Assembly: GCF_000282455.1 (NCBI RefSeq)
Contig: NZ_AKJG01000118.1
Location: forward strand, 1 to 42,969
DNA from: Pseudomonas sp. GM74
Lineage (GTDB): Bacteria > Pseudomonadota > Gammaproteobacteria > Pseudomonadales > Pseudomonadaceae
DNA length: 42,969 nt
Reading direction: 5' to 3'
Part shown: piece by piece, positions 1-10,452 of the stretch
How positions within the stretch are numbered: position 1 is the stretch's first letter
Layout: each line of letters starts with the position of its first letter
Program-made: the position numbers and the translations under genes
Notes under the pieces: generated by a model
The model's input: the letters and a program-made list of their open reading frames with translations, nothing else
The model's database searches: none
Told to the model about the DNA's origin: nothing

Positions 1-931
1 CGGCCAGCCGCCATACCGGGCAGGCATCGCCGGTGGCGTCGCGCAAATCCGCCCAACCCGACCAATGGTCAGTGTCCGGCAGGCGGGTCAGCGGTTCGAG
101 CCAATGACTCAAGGCATTGCGCTGCCGGGCATCAGACAATTGCGCAAGGGGCGCCAGCTCAAGGGATCGCAAGCCCAGCCAGTCGAATTCACTGCCGGAG
201 CTGGCGTTACGCAAATCCATGTCTGCCAGCTCTTCGAGCAACCCCTGCGCCTCAGTCAAATGCGCCGCGCTGCGGGCCATGGTTACCACCGCTTGTGGCC
301 AGCGCCGGGTCAATGCAGGGAAAACCTGGTGCCGCAGATAGTTGCGCGAGTACTGCCGATCTTCGTTTGAAGGATCTTCGATCCAGCTCAAGCCATGCTC
401 GTTGGCATAGGCCTCCAGTTCAGCCCGCGTGACATCAAGCAATGGCCGCAGCAGATGGCCCTTGCCCAACGGGCGCTGACGCGGCATCCCGGACAATCCG
501 CGCACGCCCGCTCCGCGCAACAAACGAAACAGCAGGGTTTCTGCCTGATCGTCGCGGTGCTGGGCTGTCAGCAGTACGTCACCGGTCCGAGTCACTTCGG
601 TGAACGCGTGATAACGCGCGTCCCGCGCCGCACGCTCCAGACTGGCACCGGGCTGCACCTGCACCCGAACGATCTGCAACGGGACGCCCAGCGCAGCGCA
701 CACAGAACGACAATGTTCCGGCCACGTATCGGCCACAGCTTGAAGGCCGTGATGAACATGGATGGCGCTCAGCGCCGGCAGGGATTCGGTTTTTGCAAGA
801 TGTGCAAGGAGGTGCAGCAGGACTGCGGAGTCCAGGCCGCCGGAGAAGGCGATGCGCCAGGCCGGAGCGTTACGCCACGGTTTCAGATTGAGCAAAAGCC
901 TGGAAGGCAAGTCAATCGCGGGCCGATCCAT
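1..931 (-). CDS. tilS: tRNA(Ile)-lysidine synthase, 3'-truncated by window edge
   Basis: TilS uses ATP to attach lysine to C34 of tRNA-Ile2, so that its CAU anticodon reads AUA instead of AUG; the enzyme is cytoplasmic and essential. The first 310 codons are present and the rest lies beyond base 1. The N terminus (MDRPAIDLPSRLLLNLKPW) leads to the PP-loop motif SGGLDSAVLLHLLA, which binds ATP. Further on, VHHGLQAVAD and AQHRDDQAETLLFRLLRGAG are the usual N-type pyrophosphatase-family segments. The ATG at 931 is preceded by GGGAAA as ribosome binding site. It follows accA in the same direction, with a REPIN filling the gap. The family is usually about 430-440 residues, so roughly a quarter is missing. 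Confidence 0.93.
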   Translation of the reverse strand, partial: MDRPAIDLPSRLLLNLKPWRNAPAWRIAFSGGLDSAVLLHLLAHLAKTESLPALSAIHVHHGLQAVADTWPEHCRSVCAALGVPLQIVRVQVQPGASLERAARDARYHAFTEVTRTGDVLLTAQHRDDQAETLLFRLLRGAGVRGLSGMPRQRPLGKGHLLRPLLDVTRAELEAYANEHGLSWIEDPSNEDRQYSRNYLRHQVFPALTRRWPQAVVTMARSAAHLTEAQGLLEELADMDLRNASSGSEFDWLGLRSLELAPLAQLSDARQRNALSHWLEPLTRLPDTDHWSGWADLRDATGDACPVWRLA

Positions 932-956
932 ATCTTTCCCTTTGCACAAATCAAAT

Positions 957-1044
957 GTGGGAGCGGGCTTGCTCGCGAAAGCGGTTCAACATTCAACGCA
1001 CCCGTTGACTGTTATACCGCTTTCGCGAGCAAGCCCACTCCCAC
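957..1044. repeat. REP doublet (REPIN) between accA and tilS
   Basis: Two inverted REP units face each other: GTGGGAGCGGGCTTGCTC at 957 continuing into GCGAAAGCGG, and its complement ending at 1044. There is one mismatch (CGGGCTT against TGGGCTT) and about 30 bases of spacer. This is the usual P. fluorescens REPIN layout with GTGGG at the outer ends. It occupies most of the gap between the two genes. Confidence 0.9.
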
Positions 1045-1066
1045 ACATGGGTACAGCGAGAGCTGA

Positions 1067-2014
1067 TTACAGACCGTAGCTCATCAGTCGATCATAACGA
1101 CGCTTCAACAGCGCATTGTTATCGAACTTCTTGAGCATCGCCAGTTGCGAACTCAGCTCGGCACGGATCGATGCCGCTGCGGCGGCCGGGTCACGGTGCG
1201 CGCCGCCCAGTGGCTCGCCAATCACCTTGTCCACGATGCCCAGGCCTTTGAGGCGTTCGGCGGTGATGCCCATCGCTTCGGCGGCATCCGGTGCCTTCTC
1301 GGCGGTTTTCCACAGAATCGAAGCGCAACCTTCCGGCGAGATCACCGCGTAGGTCGAGTATTGCAGCATGTTCAACTGGTCGCAGACACCGATCGCCAGC
1401 GCACCGCCGGAACCACCCTCACCGATCACGGTGGCGATGATTGGGGTTTTCAGGCGGGCCATGACGCGCAGGTTCCAGGCAATCGCCTCGCTCTGGTTAC
1501 GTTCTTCAGCATCGATACCAGGGTAAGCGCCCGGGGTGTCGATGAAGGTCAGGATCGGCATTTTGAAACGTTCGGCCATTTCCATCAGGCGGCAAGCCTT
1601 GCGGTAGCCTTCCGGACGCGGCATGCCGAAGTTGCGGCGAACCTTCTCGCGCACTTCACGGCCTTTCTGGTGACCGATGATCATCACCGGCTTGTCGTCC
1701 AGACGGGCAATACCGCCAACGATGGCCGCGTCGTCGGAGAAGTGACGGTCACCGTGCAGTTCGTCGAACTCGGTGAAGATGTGTTCGATATAGTCCAGGG
1801 TATACGGACGTTTCGGGTGACGTGCCAGGCGTGCGATCTGCCAGCTGGTCAGCTTGCCGAAGATGTCTTCGGTCAGCGTTTTGCTCTTGTCCTGCAGGCG
1901 GGAGATCTCATCGCCGATATTCAGCGAATTGTCATTACCGACCAAGCGCAACTCTTCGATCTTGGCTTGCAGGTCGGCGATCGGCTGTTCGAAATCTAGA
2001 AAATTCGGGTTCAT
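1067..2014 (-). CDS. accA: Acetyl-CoA carboxylase carboxyltransferase subunit alpha
   Basis: AccA with AccD forms the carboxyltransferase of acetyl-CoA carboxylase. It moves the carboxyl group from biotinyl-BCCP to acetyl-CoA to make malonyl-CoA, the first committed step of fatty acid synthesis. The 315-residue product starts MNPNFLDFEQPIADLQAKIE, the normal family start; an upstream in-frame ATG at 2041 would add nine unconserved residues and was not chosen. The conserved crotonase-fold core is visible in GHQKGREVREKVRRNFGMP, TFIDTPGAYPGIDAEERNQS and IGEGGSGGALAIG (oxyanion-hole glycines). It lies between dnaE and tilS, the usual Pseudomonas order. Confidence 0.97.
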   Translation of the reverse strand: MNPNFLDFEQPIADLQAKIEELRLVGNDNSLNIGDEISRLQDKSKTLTEDIFGKLTSWQIARLARHPKRPYTLDYIEHIFTEFDELHGDRHFSDDAAIVGGIARLDDKPVMIIGHQKGREVREKVRRNFGMPRPEGYRKACRLMEMAERFKMPILTFIDTPGAYPGIDAEERNQSEAIAWNLRVMARLKTPIIATVIGEGGSGGALAIGVCDQLNMLQYSTYAVISPEGCASILWKTAEKAPDAAEAMGITAERLKGLGIVDKVIGEPLGGAHRDPAAAAASIRAELSSQLAMLKKFDNNALLKRRYDRLMSYGL

Positions 2015-2153
2015 AGGCGTCCGTCTTGGGTCGAGTCCCAAGGGTTCTTGGGCCGGCCGGTTGTCTATTCGCGCCCTACCTTAAGGGACAGGCGCGTTGA
2101 GGTCGAGATTAAAAATTCAGGTTTTGGTCAGGGCAATCTGATAGCACTGACCG

Positions 2154-5675
<3,522 letters not shown>

Positions 5676-5696
5676 AGTGATCCTGCGTTAAGTCAT

Positions 5697-5730
5697 GAAA
5701 ACAACAAGGCCCGGATTGTACCGGGCCTTG
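5697..5730 (-). terminator. Rho-independent terminator after rnhB
   Basis: A perfect 10-bp stem, CAAGGCCCGG (5705-5714) with CCGGGCCTTG (5721-5730), has a 6-base loop. On the minus strand it is followed by TTGTTTT. No T run follows on the plus strand, so it ends leftward transcription from the lpx-rnhB genes before dnaE. Confidence 0.85.
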
Positions 5731-5751
5731 AGTAAAACATCAGCCTTGCGG

Positions 5752-6393
5752 CTAACTCTCGATCAAACCTTCGCGCGCCTCATATGCCAGCCGCACCGGG
5801 GCAAACGAACGCCGATGAATCGGGGTCGGCCCTAGCCGTGCCAGTGCTTCCAGATGAACGGGGGTCGGATAGCCTTTGTGGCCGCCGATGCCGTAACCCG
5901 GGTAGATCAATTCGAACGCAGCCATTTCACGATCACGGCTGACCTTGGCCAGGATCGATGCGGCGGCGATGGCGGGAACCTTGCTATCGCCCTTGACCAC
6001 GGCTTCGGAGCGCATCGGCAGTTTCGGGCAACGGTTGCCGTCGATCATCGCCAGCTTCGGCTGAACATGCAGCCCGGCGACCGCGCGCTGCATGGCCAGC
6101 ATCGTGGCGTGCAGGATATTCAGTTCATCGATCTCCTCGACTTCGGCGCGAGCGATGCACCAGCTCAGGGCTTTTTCGCAGATTTCGTCGTAGAGCTTTT
6201 CGCGACGGGCTTCGGTGAGCTTCTTCGAGTCGTTCAGACCGAGGATCGGGCGGTTCGGATCAAGGATCACTGCCGCCGTTACCACCGCGCCACAGAGCGG
6301 GCCACGACCCACTTCATCGACACCGGCAACCAACTCCCCGATTTCAGCGACCAAGGTGAAATCCAGCCCCATCTGCATATTCGTTTTACTCAT
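5752..6393 (-). CDS. rnhB: Ribonuclease HII
   Basis: RNase HII removes RNA from RNA-DNA hybrids and cuts 5' of single ribonucleotides embedded in DNA. The 213-residue product contains the family signature VAGVDEVGRGPLCGAVVTAA (with the first catalytic Asp and Glu), LNDSKKLTEARREKLYDEI, MIDGNRCP and KGDSKVPAIAAASILAKVSRDR. The chosen ATG overlaps the lpxB stop as ATGA (6390-6393), which supports translational coupling; a second Met six codons in (MQMGLDFTLV) is a possible alternative start. The lpxB-rnhB order is common in Gammaproteobacteria. A strong hairpin terminator follows the stop. Confidence 0.96.
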   Translation of the reverse strand: MSKTNMQMGLDFTLVAEIGELVAGVDEVGRGPLCGAVVTAAVILDPNRPILGLNDSKKLTEARREKLYDEICEKALSWCIARAEVEEIDELNILHATMLAMQRAVAGLHVQPKLAMIDGNRCPKLPMRSEAVVKGDSKVPAIAAASILAKVSRDREMAAFELIYPGYGIGGHKGYPTPVHLEALARLGPTPIHRRSFAPVRLAYEAREGLIES

Positions 6394-7520
6394 TTTACTT
6401 GGCCGATCAGGTTCAGCACTGCGTCCGCAGCCTGGTTGGAGGCATCCAGACGCAGGGTCCGGTGGATCTCGTCAAAACCGCGGGTCTGCTCTTCCCCATC
6501 CTCGATCAGCGGCGACAAGGTCCGGGCCAGCGCTTCGACCGTGGCATCGTCCTGCAACAACTCGGGCACCAACAGACGCTGAGCCAACAAGTTCGGCAAC
6601 GAAATGTAGGGGCTTTTCACCATGCGCTTGAGAATCCAGAAGGTCAGCGGCGCCAGGCGATAGGCGACCACCATCGGTCGCTTGTACAGCAGCGCTTCAA
6701 GCGTTGCAGTGCCGGAGGCAATCAACACCGCATCACAGGCTGCCAGGGCCAGATGAGACTGGCCGTCGAGCAGGGTCAGGGGCAGATCGCGACCGACCAA
6801 TAGTTCTTCAAGCTGTGCGCGGCGTTGCGCATTGGCGCATGGCATGACAAACCGCACCCCCGGGCGCAGCGCACGCAAGCGCTGGGCCGTATCGAGAAAC
6901 AACGCACCGAGCCGGCCAACTTCACCGCCACGACTGCCGGGCATCAACGCCACCAGCGGCCCGTCGGGCAGACCGAGTTCGGCCCGCGCAACAGCGCGAT
7001 CGGCCTGCAGTGGAATGGCATCGGCCAGGGTATGGCCGACGAACCGCACCGGCACGCCTTTCTCTTCGTAGAATCTGGCTTCGAACGGGAACAGCGTGAG
7101 CATCAGGTCGCAGCCTTCGCGAATCTTCAGCACGCGTTTCTGCCGCCAGGCCCAGACCGATGGGCTGACGTAATGCACGGTCCTGATTCCGGCCTGGCGA
7201 AGCTTGAGTTCGATATTGAGGTTGAAGTCCGGCGCGTCGATACCAATGAACACATCGGGTTTCGCGTCGATCAGGTCGGCAACCAGCTTCTTGCGCCGCG
7301 CCAGCAGCTCGCGCAACCGACCCAGCACTTCCACCAGGCCCATGACGGACAGACGTTCCATCGGAAAATACGAGGTCAGGCCTTCAGCCTGCATCAACGG
7401 ACCACCGACACCGATGAACTCGACAGCCGGGTGACGAGCCTTGAGCGCACGCATGAGGCCCGCGCCCAGAATGTCGCCGGAAGCCTCACCCGCTACCAGC
7501 GCAATACGCAGATTGGCCAT
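6390..7520 (-). CDS. lpxB: Lipid-A-disaccharide synthase
   Basis: LpxB joins UDP-2,3-diacylglucosamine and lipid X to give the tetraacyl disaccharide core of lipid A, at the inner face of the inner membrane. The 376-residue GT19-family product begins MANLRIALVAGEASGDILGAG, the typical N-terminal glycine-rich motif. It also shows VEFIGVGGPLMQAEGL, YVSPSVWAWRQKR and LMPGSRGGEV. Its ATG lies two bases after the lpxA stop and its stop overlaps the rnhB start by four bases, so lpxA-lpxB-rnhB are probably one translationally coupled unit. Confidence 0.97.
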   Translation of the reverse strand: MANLRIALVAGEASGDILGAGLMRALKARHPAVEFIGVGGPLMQAEGLTSYFPMERLSVMGLVEVLGRLRELLARRKKLVADLIDAKPDVFIGIDAPDFNLNIELKLRQAGIRTVHYVSPSVWAWRQKRVLKIREGCDLMLTLFPFEARFYEEKGVPVRFVGHTLADAIPLQADRAVARAELGLPDGPLVALMPGSRGGEVGRLGALFLDTAQRLRALRPGVRFVMPCANAQRRAQLEELLVGRDLPLTLLDGQSHLALAACDAVLIASGTATLEALLYKRPMVVAYRLAPLTFWILKRMVKSPYISLPNLLAQRLLVPELLQDDATVEALARTLSPLIEDGEEQTRGFDEIHRTLRLDASNQAADAVLNLIGQVK

Positions 7521-7522
7521 GG

Positions 7523-8299
7523 TCAGCGGGTGATGCCGCGGGTCGAAGACTGGATGGAGTCACGGAACACTGCTACTTCCGGGAACTGCGCAGAAGGCTC
7601 GGCCAGTTCGGCGAGTGCCTGCTCCACGGTCAGGCCCTGGCGATAGACCACTTTGTAGGCACGACGCAGCGCGTGGATCGCATCTTCGCTGAAGCCCCGA
7701 CGGCGCATGCCCTCGAAGTTCATGCTCCGGGCTTCGGCAGGGTTGCCGAACACCGTGACATACGCAGGAACATCCTTGCCGATCGCCGTACCCATGCCTG
7801 AAAAGCTGTGGGCACCAATGTGGCAATACTGGTGAACCAGGGTGAAACCGGAGAGGATCGCCCAGTCTTCCACGTGCACATGGCCCGCCAGTGCGGTGTT
7901 GTTCACCAGGATGCAGTGGTTGCCGATAACGCTGTCGTGGCCGATGTGGGCGTAGGCCATGATCAGGTTGTGATCGCCCAGGGTCGTTTCCGAACGGTCC
8001 TGGACAGTGCCACGGTGAATCGTCACGCCTTCACGGATGACGTTGTGATCACCGATCACCAGGCGGGTTTCCTCGCCCTTGTACTTCAGGTCGGGGGTGT
8101 CTTCGCCCACCGAGGAAAACTGGTAGATGCGATTGTGCTTACCGATTCGGGTCGGGCCCTTGAGAATCACGTGTGGCCCGATGACTGTCCCCTCGCCGAT
8201 TTCAACACCTGCGCCGACGATCGACCACGGGCCGACCTCGACTCCGTCAGCCAGGATGGCCGTCGGATCGATGATTGCACGAGGGTCAATCAAACTCAT
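7523..8299 (-). CDS. lpxA: UDP-N-acetylglucosamine acyltransferase
   Basis: LpxA moves a 3-hydroxyacyl chain from ACP to the 3-OH of UDP-GlcNAc, the first step of lipid A synthesis. The 258-residue product is a left-handed beta helix of hexapeptide repeats (residues 1 to about 190) with a C-terminal helical part. Conserved pieces include the catalytic-His region YAHIGHDSVIGNH (H121) and VTIHRGTVQ. By alignment from memory with E. coli LpxA, M169 in SGMG takes the place of E. coli G173; in P. aeruginosa a Met here is the ruler that selects C10 instead of C14 chains. C10 use is therefore predicted. The start overlaps the fabZ stop (8296-8299). Confidence 0.97.
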   Translation of the reverse strand: MSLIDPRAIIDPTAILADGVEVGPWSIVGAGVEIGEGTVIGPHVILKGPTRIGKHNRIYQFSSVGEDTPDLKYKGEETRLVIGDHNVIREGVTIHRGTVQDRSETTLGDHNLIMAYAHIGHDSVIGNHCILVNNTALAGHVHVEDWAILSGFTLVHQYCHIGAHSFSGMGTAIGKDVPAYVTVFGNPAEARSMNFEGMRRRGFSEDAIHALRRAYKVVYRQGLTVEQALAELAEPSAQFPEVAVFRDSIQSSTRGITR

Positions 8300-8736
8300 A
8301 GCTTGCGTTCCGCACAGATGATTTCAGCCGAGCAAACAGGCTTGCCATCGACCGAAGCCTGGCATTCGAACTTCCAGATCTGACGCTTGCAGCTGATGAA
8401 CTTGGCTTCGAGGATCAACTGATCGCCCGGCAGCACAGGCTGGCGGAAACGCAGTTTGTCGGAACCGACGAAGTAGTAGAGCGTGCCATCGGCCGGCTTC
8501 ACGTCGAGCATTTTGAAACCAAGGATCCCGGCAGCCTGAGCCATTGCCTCGATGATCAATACGCCCGGCATGATTGGATGCGCAGGGAAGTGACCATTGA
8601 AGAACGGTTCGTTGATGCTGACATTCTTGTAGGCGCGAATGCGCTTGCCTTCAACATCCAGCTCCACTACCCGGTCCACCAGCAGGAACGGGTAACGGTG
8701 AGGCAGGTATTCGCGAATCTCGTTGATGTCCATCAT
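8296..8736 (-). CDS. fabZ: 3-hydroxyacyl-ACP dehydratase
   Basis: FabZ dehydrates 3-hydroxyacyl-ACP in fatty acid elongation and so competes with LpxA for the same substrates, which fits its place between lpxD and lpxA. The 146-residue hotdog-fold protein shows LPHRYPFLLVDRV, then NEPFFNGHFPAHPIMPGVL with the catalytic His, and IIEAMAQAAG with the catalytic Glu. The start is the ATGATG at 8731-8736 (MMDINEIREYLPHR), which matches the Pseudomonas family start; an in-frame TTG at 8796 would add 20 unconserved residues. No Shine-Dalgarno sequence is visible: the bases upstream are C-rich (CTTCCCCCCGAA), which is unusual in this operon. Confidence 0.96.
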   Translation of the reverse strand: MMDINEIREYLPHRYPFLLVDRVVELDVEGKRIRAYKNVSINEPFFNGHFPAHPIMPGVLIIEAMAQAAGILGFKMLDVKPADGTLYYFVGSDKLRFRQPVLPGDQLILEAKFISCKRQIWKFECQASVDGKPVCSAEIICAERKL

Positions 8737-8844
8737 TTCGGGGGGAAGCCTATGTAAAGATTGGGGGCGCGCAACTGGCGCGCGCTCCTCTAGCAAATCA
8801 AGGACGCAGTCTAGCGGCTGTGCACACTTGATATGGAAATGGTA

Positions 8845-9900
8845 TCAGCCATCTGATGAAGCTTTACCGCCAGGGGTCACTTCCCCTGCTTGCTTTTCCA
8901 GCTGTCGCAAACGTCGCGCGATGTCATCGAGCTGACGCAGACGTGCCGCGCTTTTGCGCCATTCGGCCGCTGGCTGCATCGCCGTACCGGATGAATAGGC
9001 GCCCGGCTCGGTGATCGAGTGAGTCACCATGGTCATCCCGGTGATGAACACGTTGTCGCAAATATCGATATGCCCCACCAGACCTACGCCACCGGCAAGC
9101 ATGCAGTGCTTGCCGATTTTGGTGCTGCCGGAAATCCCCACGCACGCGGCCATGGCGGTGTGATCACCGACCTGGACGTTGTGGGCGATCTGAATCTGGT
9201 TGTCGAGCTTCACGCCGTTACCAATGATGGTGTCGGCCAGCGCGCCACGGTCAATGGCGGTATTCACGCCGATTTCCACATCGTCGCCAATCAAAACGCC
9301 ACCAATCTGGGCGATTTTCTGCCAGATGCCTTTCTCGTTGGCAAAACCAAAACCTTCACCACCGAGTACGGCACCGGACTGAATCACCACACGCTTGCCG
9401 ACGCGCACGTCGTGATACAAGGTCACGCGTGGAGCGAGCCAGCCACCTTCGCCGATCACACAACGGGCACCGATGAAACAGTGCGCGCCAACGGCGGTAC
9501 CGGCAGCAATATGCGCCCCGCTTTCGATGACTGCAAAAGCACCGATACTCGCCGTCGGGTCAACCACCGCATCCGCCGCGATCACCGCCGTCGGATGAAC
9601 ACCGGCAGCCGCTTTGGGCTTGGGATCGAACAAATGAGAAATACGGGCGTAGGCTGCGTACGGGTCTGGCACCACCAACGCATTACCGGAAAAGCCTTCG
9701 GCATCAGCAGCTTTGAGCAACAGTGCTGCAGCCTGACTGCCTGCCAGGTATTTACGATACTGGGGGTTTGCGAGAAAGCTCAACTGAGCTGGGCCAGCCT
9801 CCTGCAAGGTGGCTAGCCCAGTAATTGCTTTCTCGGGGTCGCCACGTAGCGTGGCGCCGAGGAACTCGGCCAATTGGCCGAGCTTAATGGTCACGGTCAT
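8845..9900 (-). CDS. lpxD: UDP-3-O-(3-hydroxyacyl)glucosamine N-acyltransferase
   Basis: LpxD adds the second, N-linked 3-hydroxyacyl chain to UDP-3-O-acyl-GlcN in lipid A synthesis. The product has 351 residues. The N-terminal uridine-binding domain covers residues 1 to about 100 (TVTIKLGQLAEFLGATLRGD, AQLSFLANPQYRKYL). A left-handed beta helix of hexapeptide repeats follows to about 320, with the catalytic-His stretch NQIQIAHNVQVGDHT. The C terminus is a coiled helix (RQLDDIARRLRQLEKQ). The ATG lies three bases after the skp stop. A 108-base gap without any gene separates it from fabZ. Confidence 0.97.
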   Translation of the reverse strand: MTVTIKLGQLAEFLGATLRGDPEKAITGLATLQEAGPAQLSFLANPQYRKYLAGSQAAALLLKAADAEGFSGNALVVPDPYAAYARISHLFDPKPKAAAGVHPTAVIAADAVVDPTASIGAFAVIESGAHIAAGTAVGAHCFIGARCVIGEGGWLAPRVTLYHDVRVGKRVVIQSGAVLGGEGFGFANEKGIWQKIAQIGGVLIGDDVEIGVNTAIDRGALADTIIGNGVKLDNQIQIAHNVQVGDHTAMAACVGISGSTKIGKHCMLAGGVGLVGHIDICDNVFITGMTMVTHSITEPGAYSSGTAMQPAAEWRKSAARLRQLDDIARRLRQLEKQAGEVTPGGKASSDG

Positions 9901-9903
9901 GGG

Positions 9904-10407
9904 TTACTTCAGCTGATTCATGCGCTCGATAACCTGGCGCGTGATGTCGTACTGAGGCTTGACATCAATCACTGCGCCACGCTCGAAGACCAGGTCAAAA
10001 GCACCTTTCTTGATGACTTCTTCCACAGCGCTGTCCAGTTTCGGCTTGAGCTGCTTCAGCATTTCACGGTCGGCAACGGCTTTGGCTTCGTTCAGTTCCT
10101 TGGACTGGAACTGGAAGTCACGGGCCTTTTGCTTGAATTCAAGCTCCAGACGCTCGCGCTCGCCCTGTTGCATTTTGTCGCCACCGGCCATCAGACGATC
10201 CTGAATGCCCTTGGCGCTGCTTTCCAGCGTCTTGAGCTTGGTCAGCTGAGGACCGAACTTCTTCTCGGCATCCACGGCGTATTTCTTGGCCGCGTCGGAC
10301 TCCAGCAGAGCCATCTGATAGTTCAGAACAGCAATTTTCATGTCGGCGAATGCCGGACCAGCGACCAGTACGCTGGCCAGGAGAACCAATTGAGTCAACT
10401 TACGCAC
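9904..10407 (-). CDS. skp: Periplasmic OmpH/Skp-family chaperone
   Basis: Skp (OmpH) is a trimeric periplasmic chaperone that holds unfolded outer-membrane proteins on their way to the BAM complex. The 167-residue precursor has a clear Sec signal peptide, MRKLTQLVLLASVLVAGPAFA, probably cut before DMKIAVLNYQMAL. A short beta-strand body is followed by a long charged helical region (about residues 40-130, rich in K, E, Q and R), the tentacle coiled coil. Gene order bamA-skp-lpxD is the classical envelope arrangement and implies shared expression with BamA, its client receptor. Confidence 0.95.
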   Translation of the reverse strand: MRKLTQLVLLASVLVAGPAFADMKIAVLNYQMALLESDAAKKYAVDAEKKFGPQLTKLKTLESSAKGIQDRLMAGGDKMQQGERERLELEFKQKARDFQFQSKELNEAKAVADREMLKQLKPKLDSAVEEVIKKGAFDLVFERGAVIDVKPQYDITRQVIERMNQLK

Positions 10408-10452
10408 GATGCACTCCTACAAAATTCATTGTCGTTATCTTGGGTCAGACGC

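Noticed and set aside
957..1044. CRISPR-like short repeats
   Set aside because: The repeated units are inverted REP pairs scattered between genes, without regular spacers or cas genes; no CRISPR array is present.
395..1066. A 223-codon plus-strand frame crossing tilS and the REPIN
   Set aside because: It runs antisense through tilS and then through both REP arms, which cannot be coding in a meaningful way.
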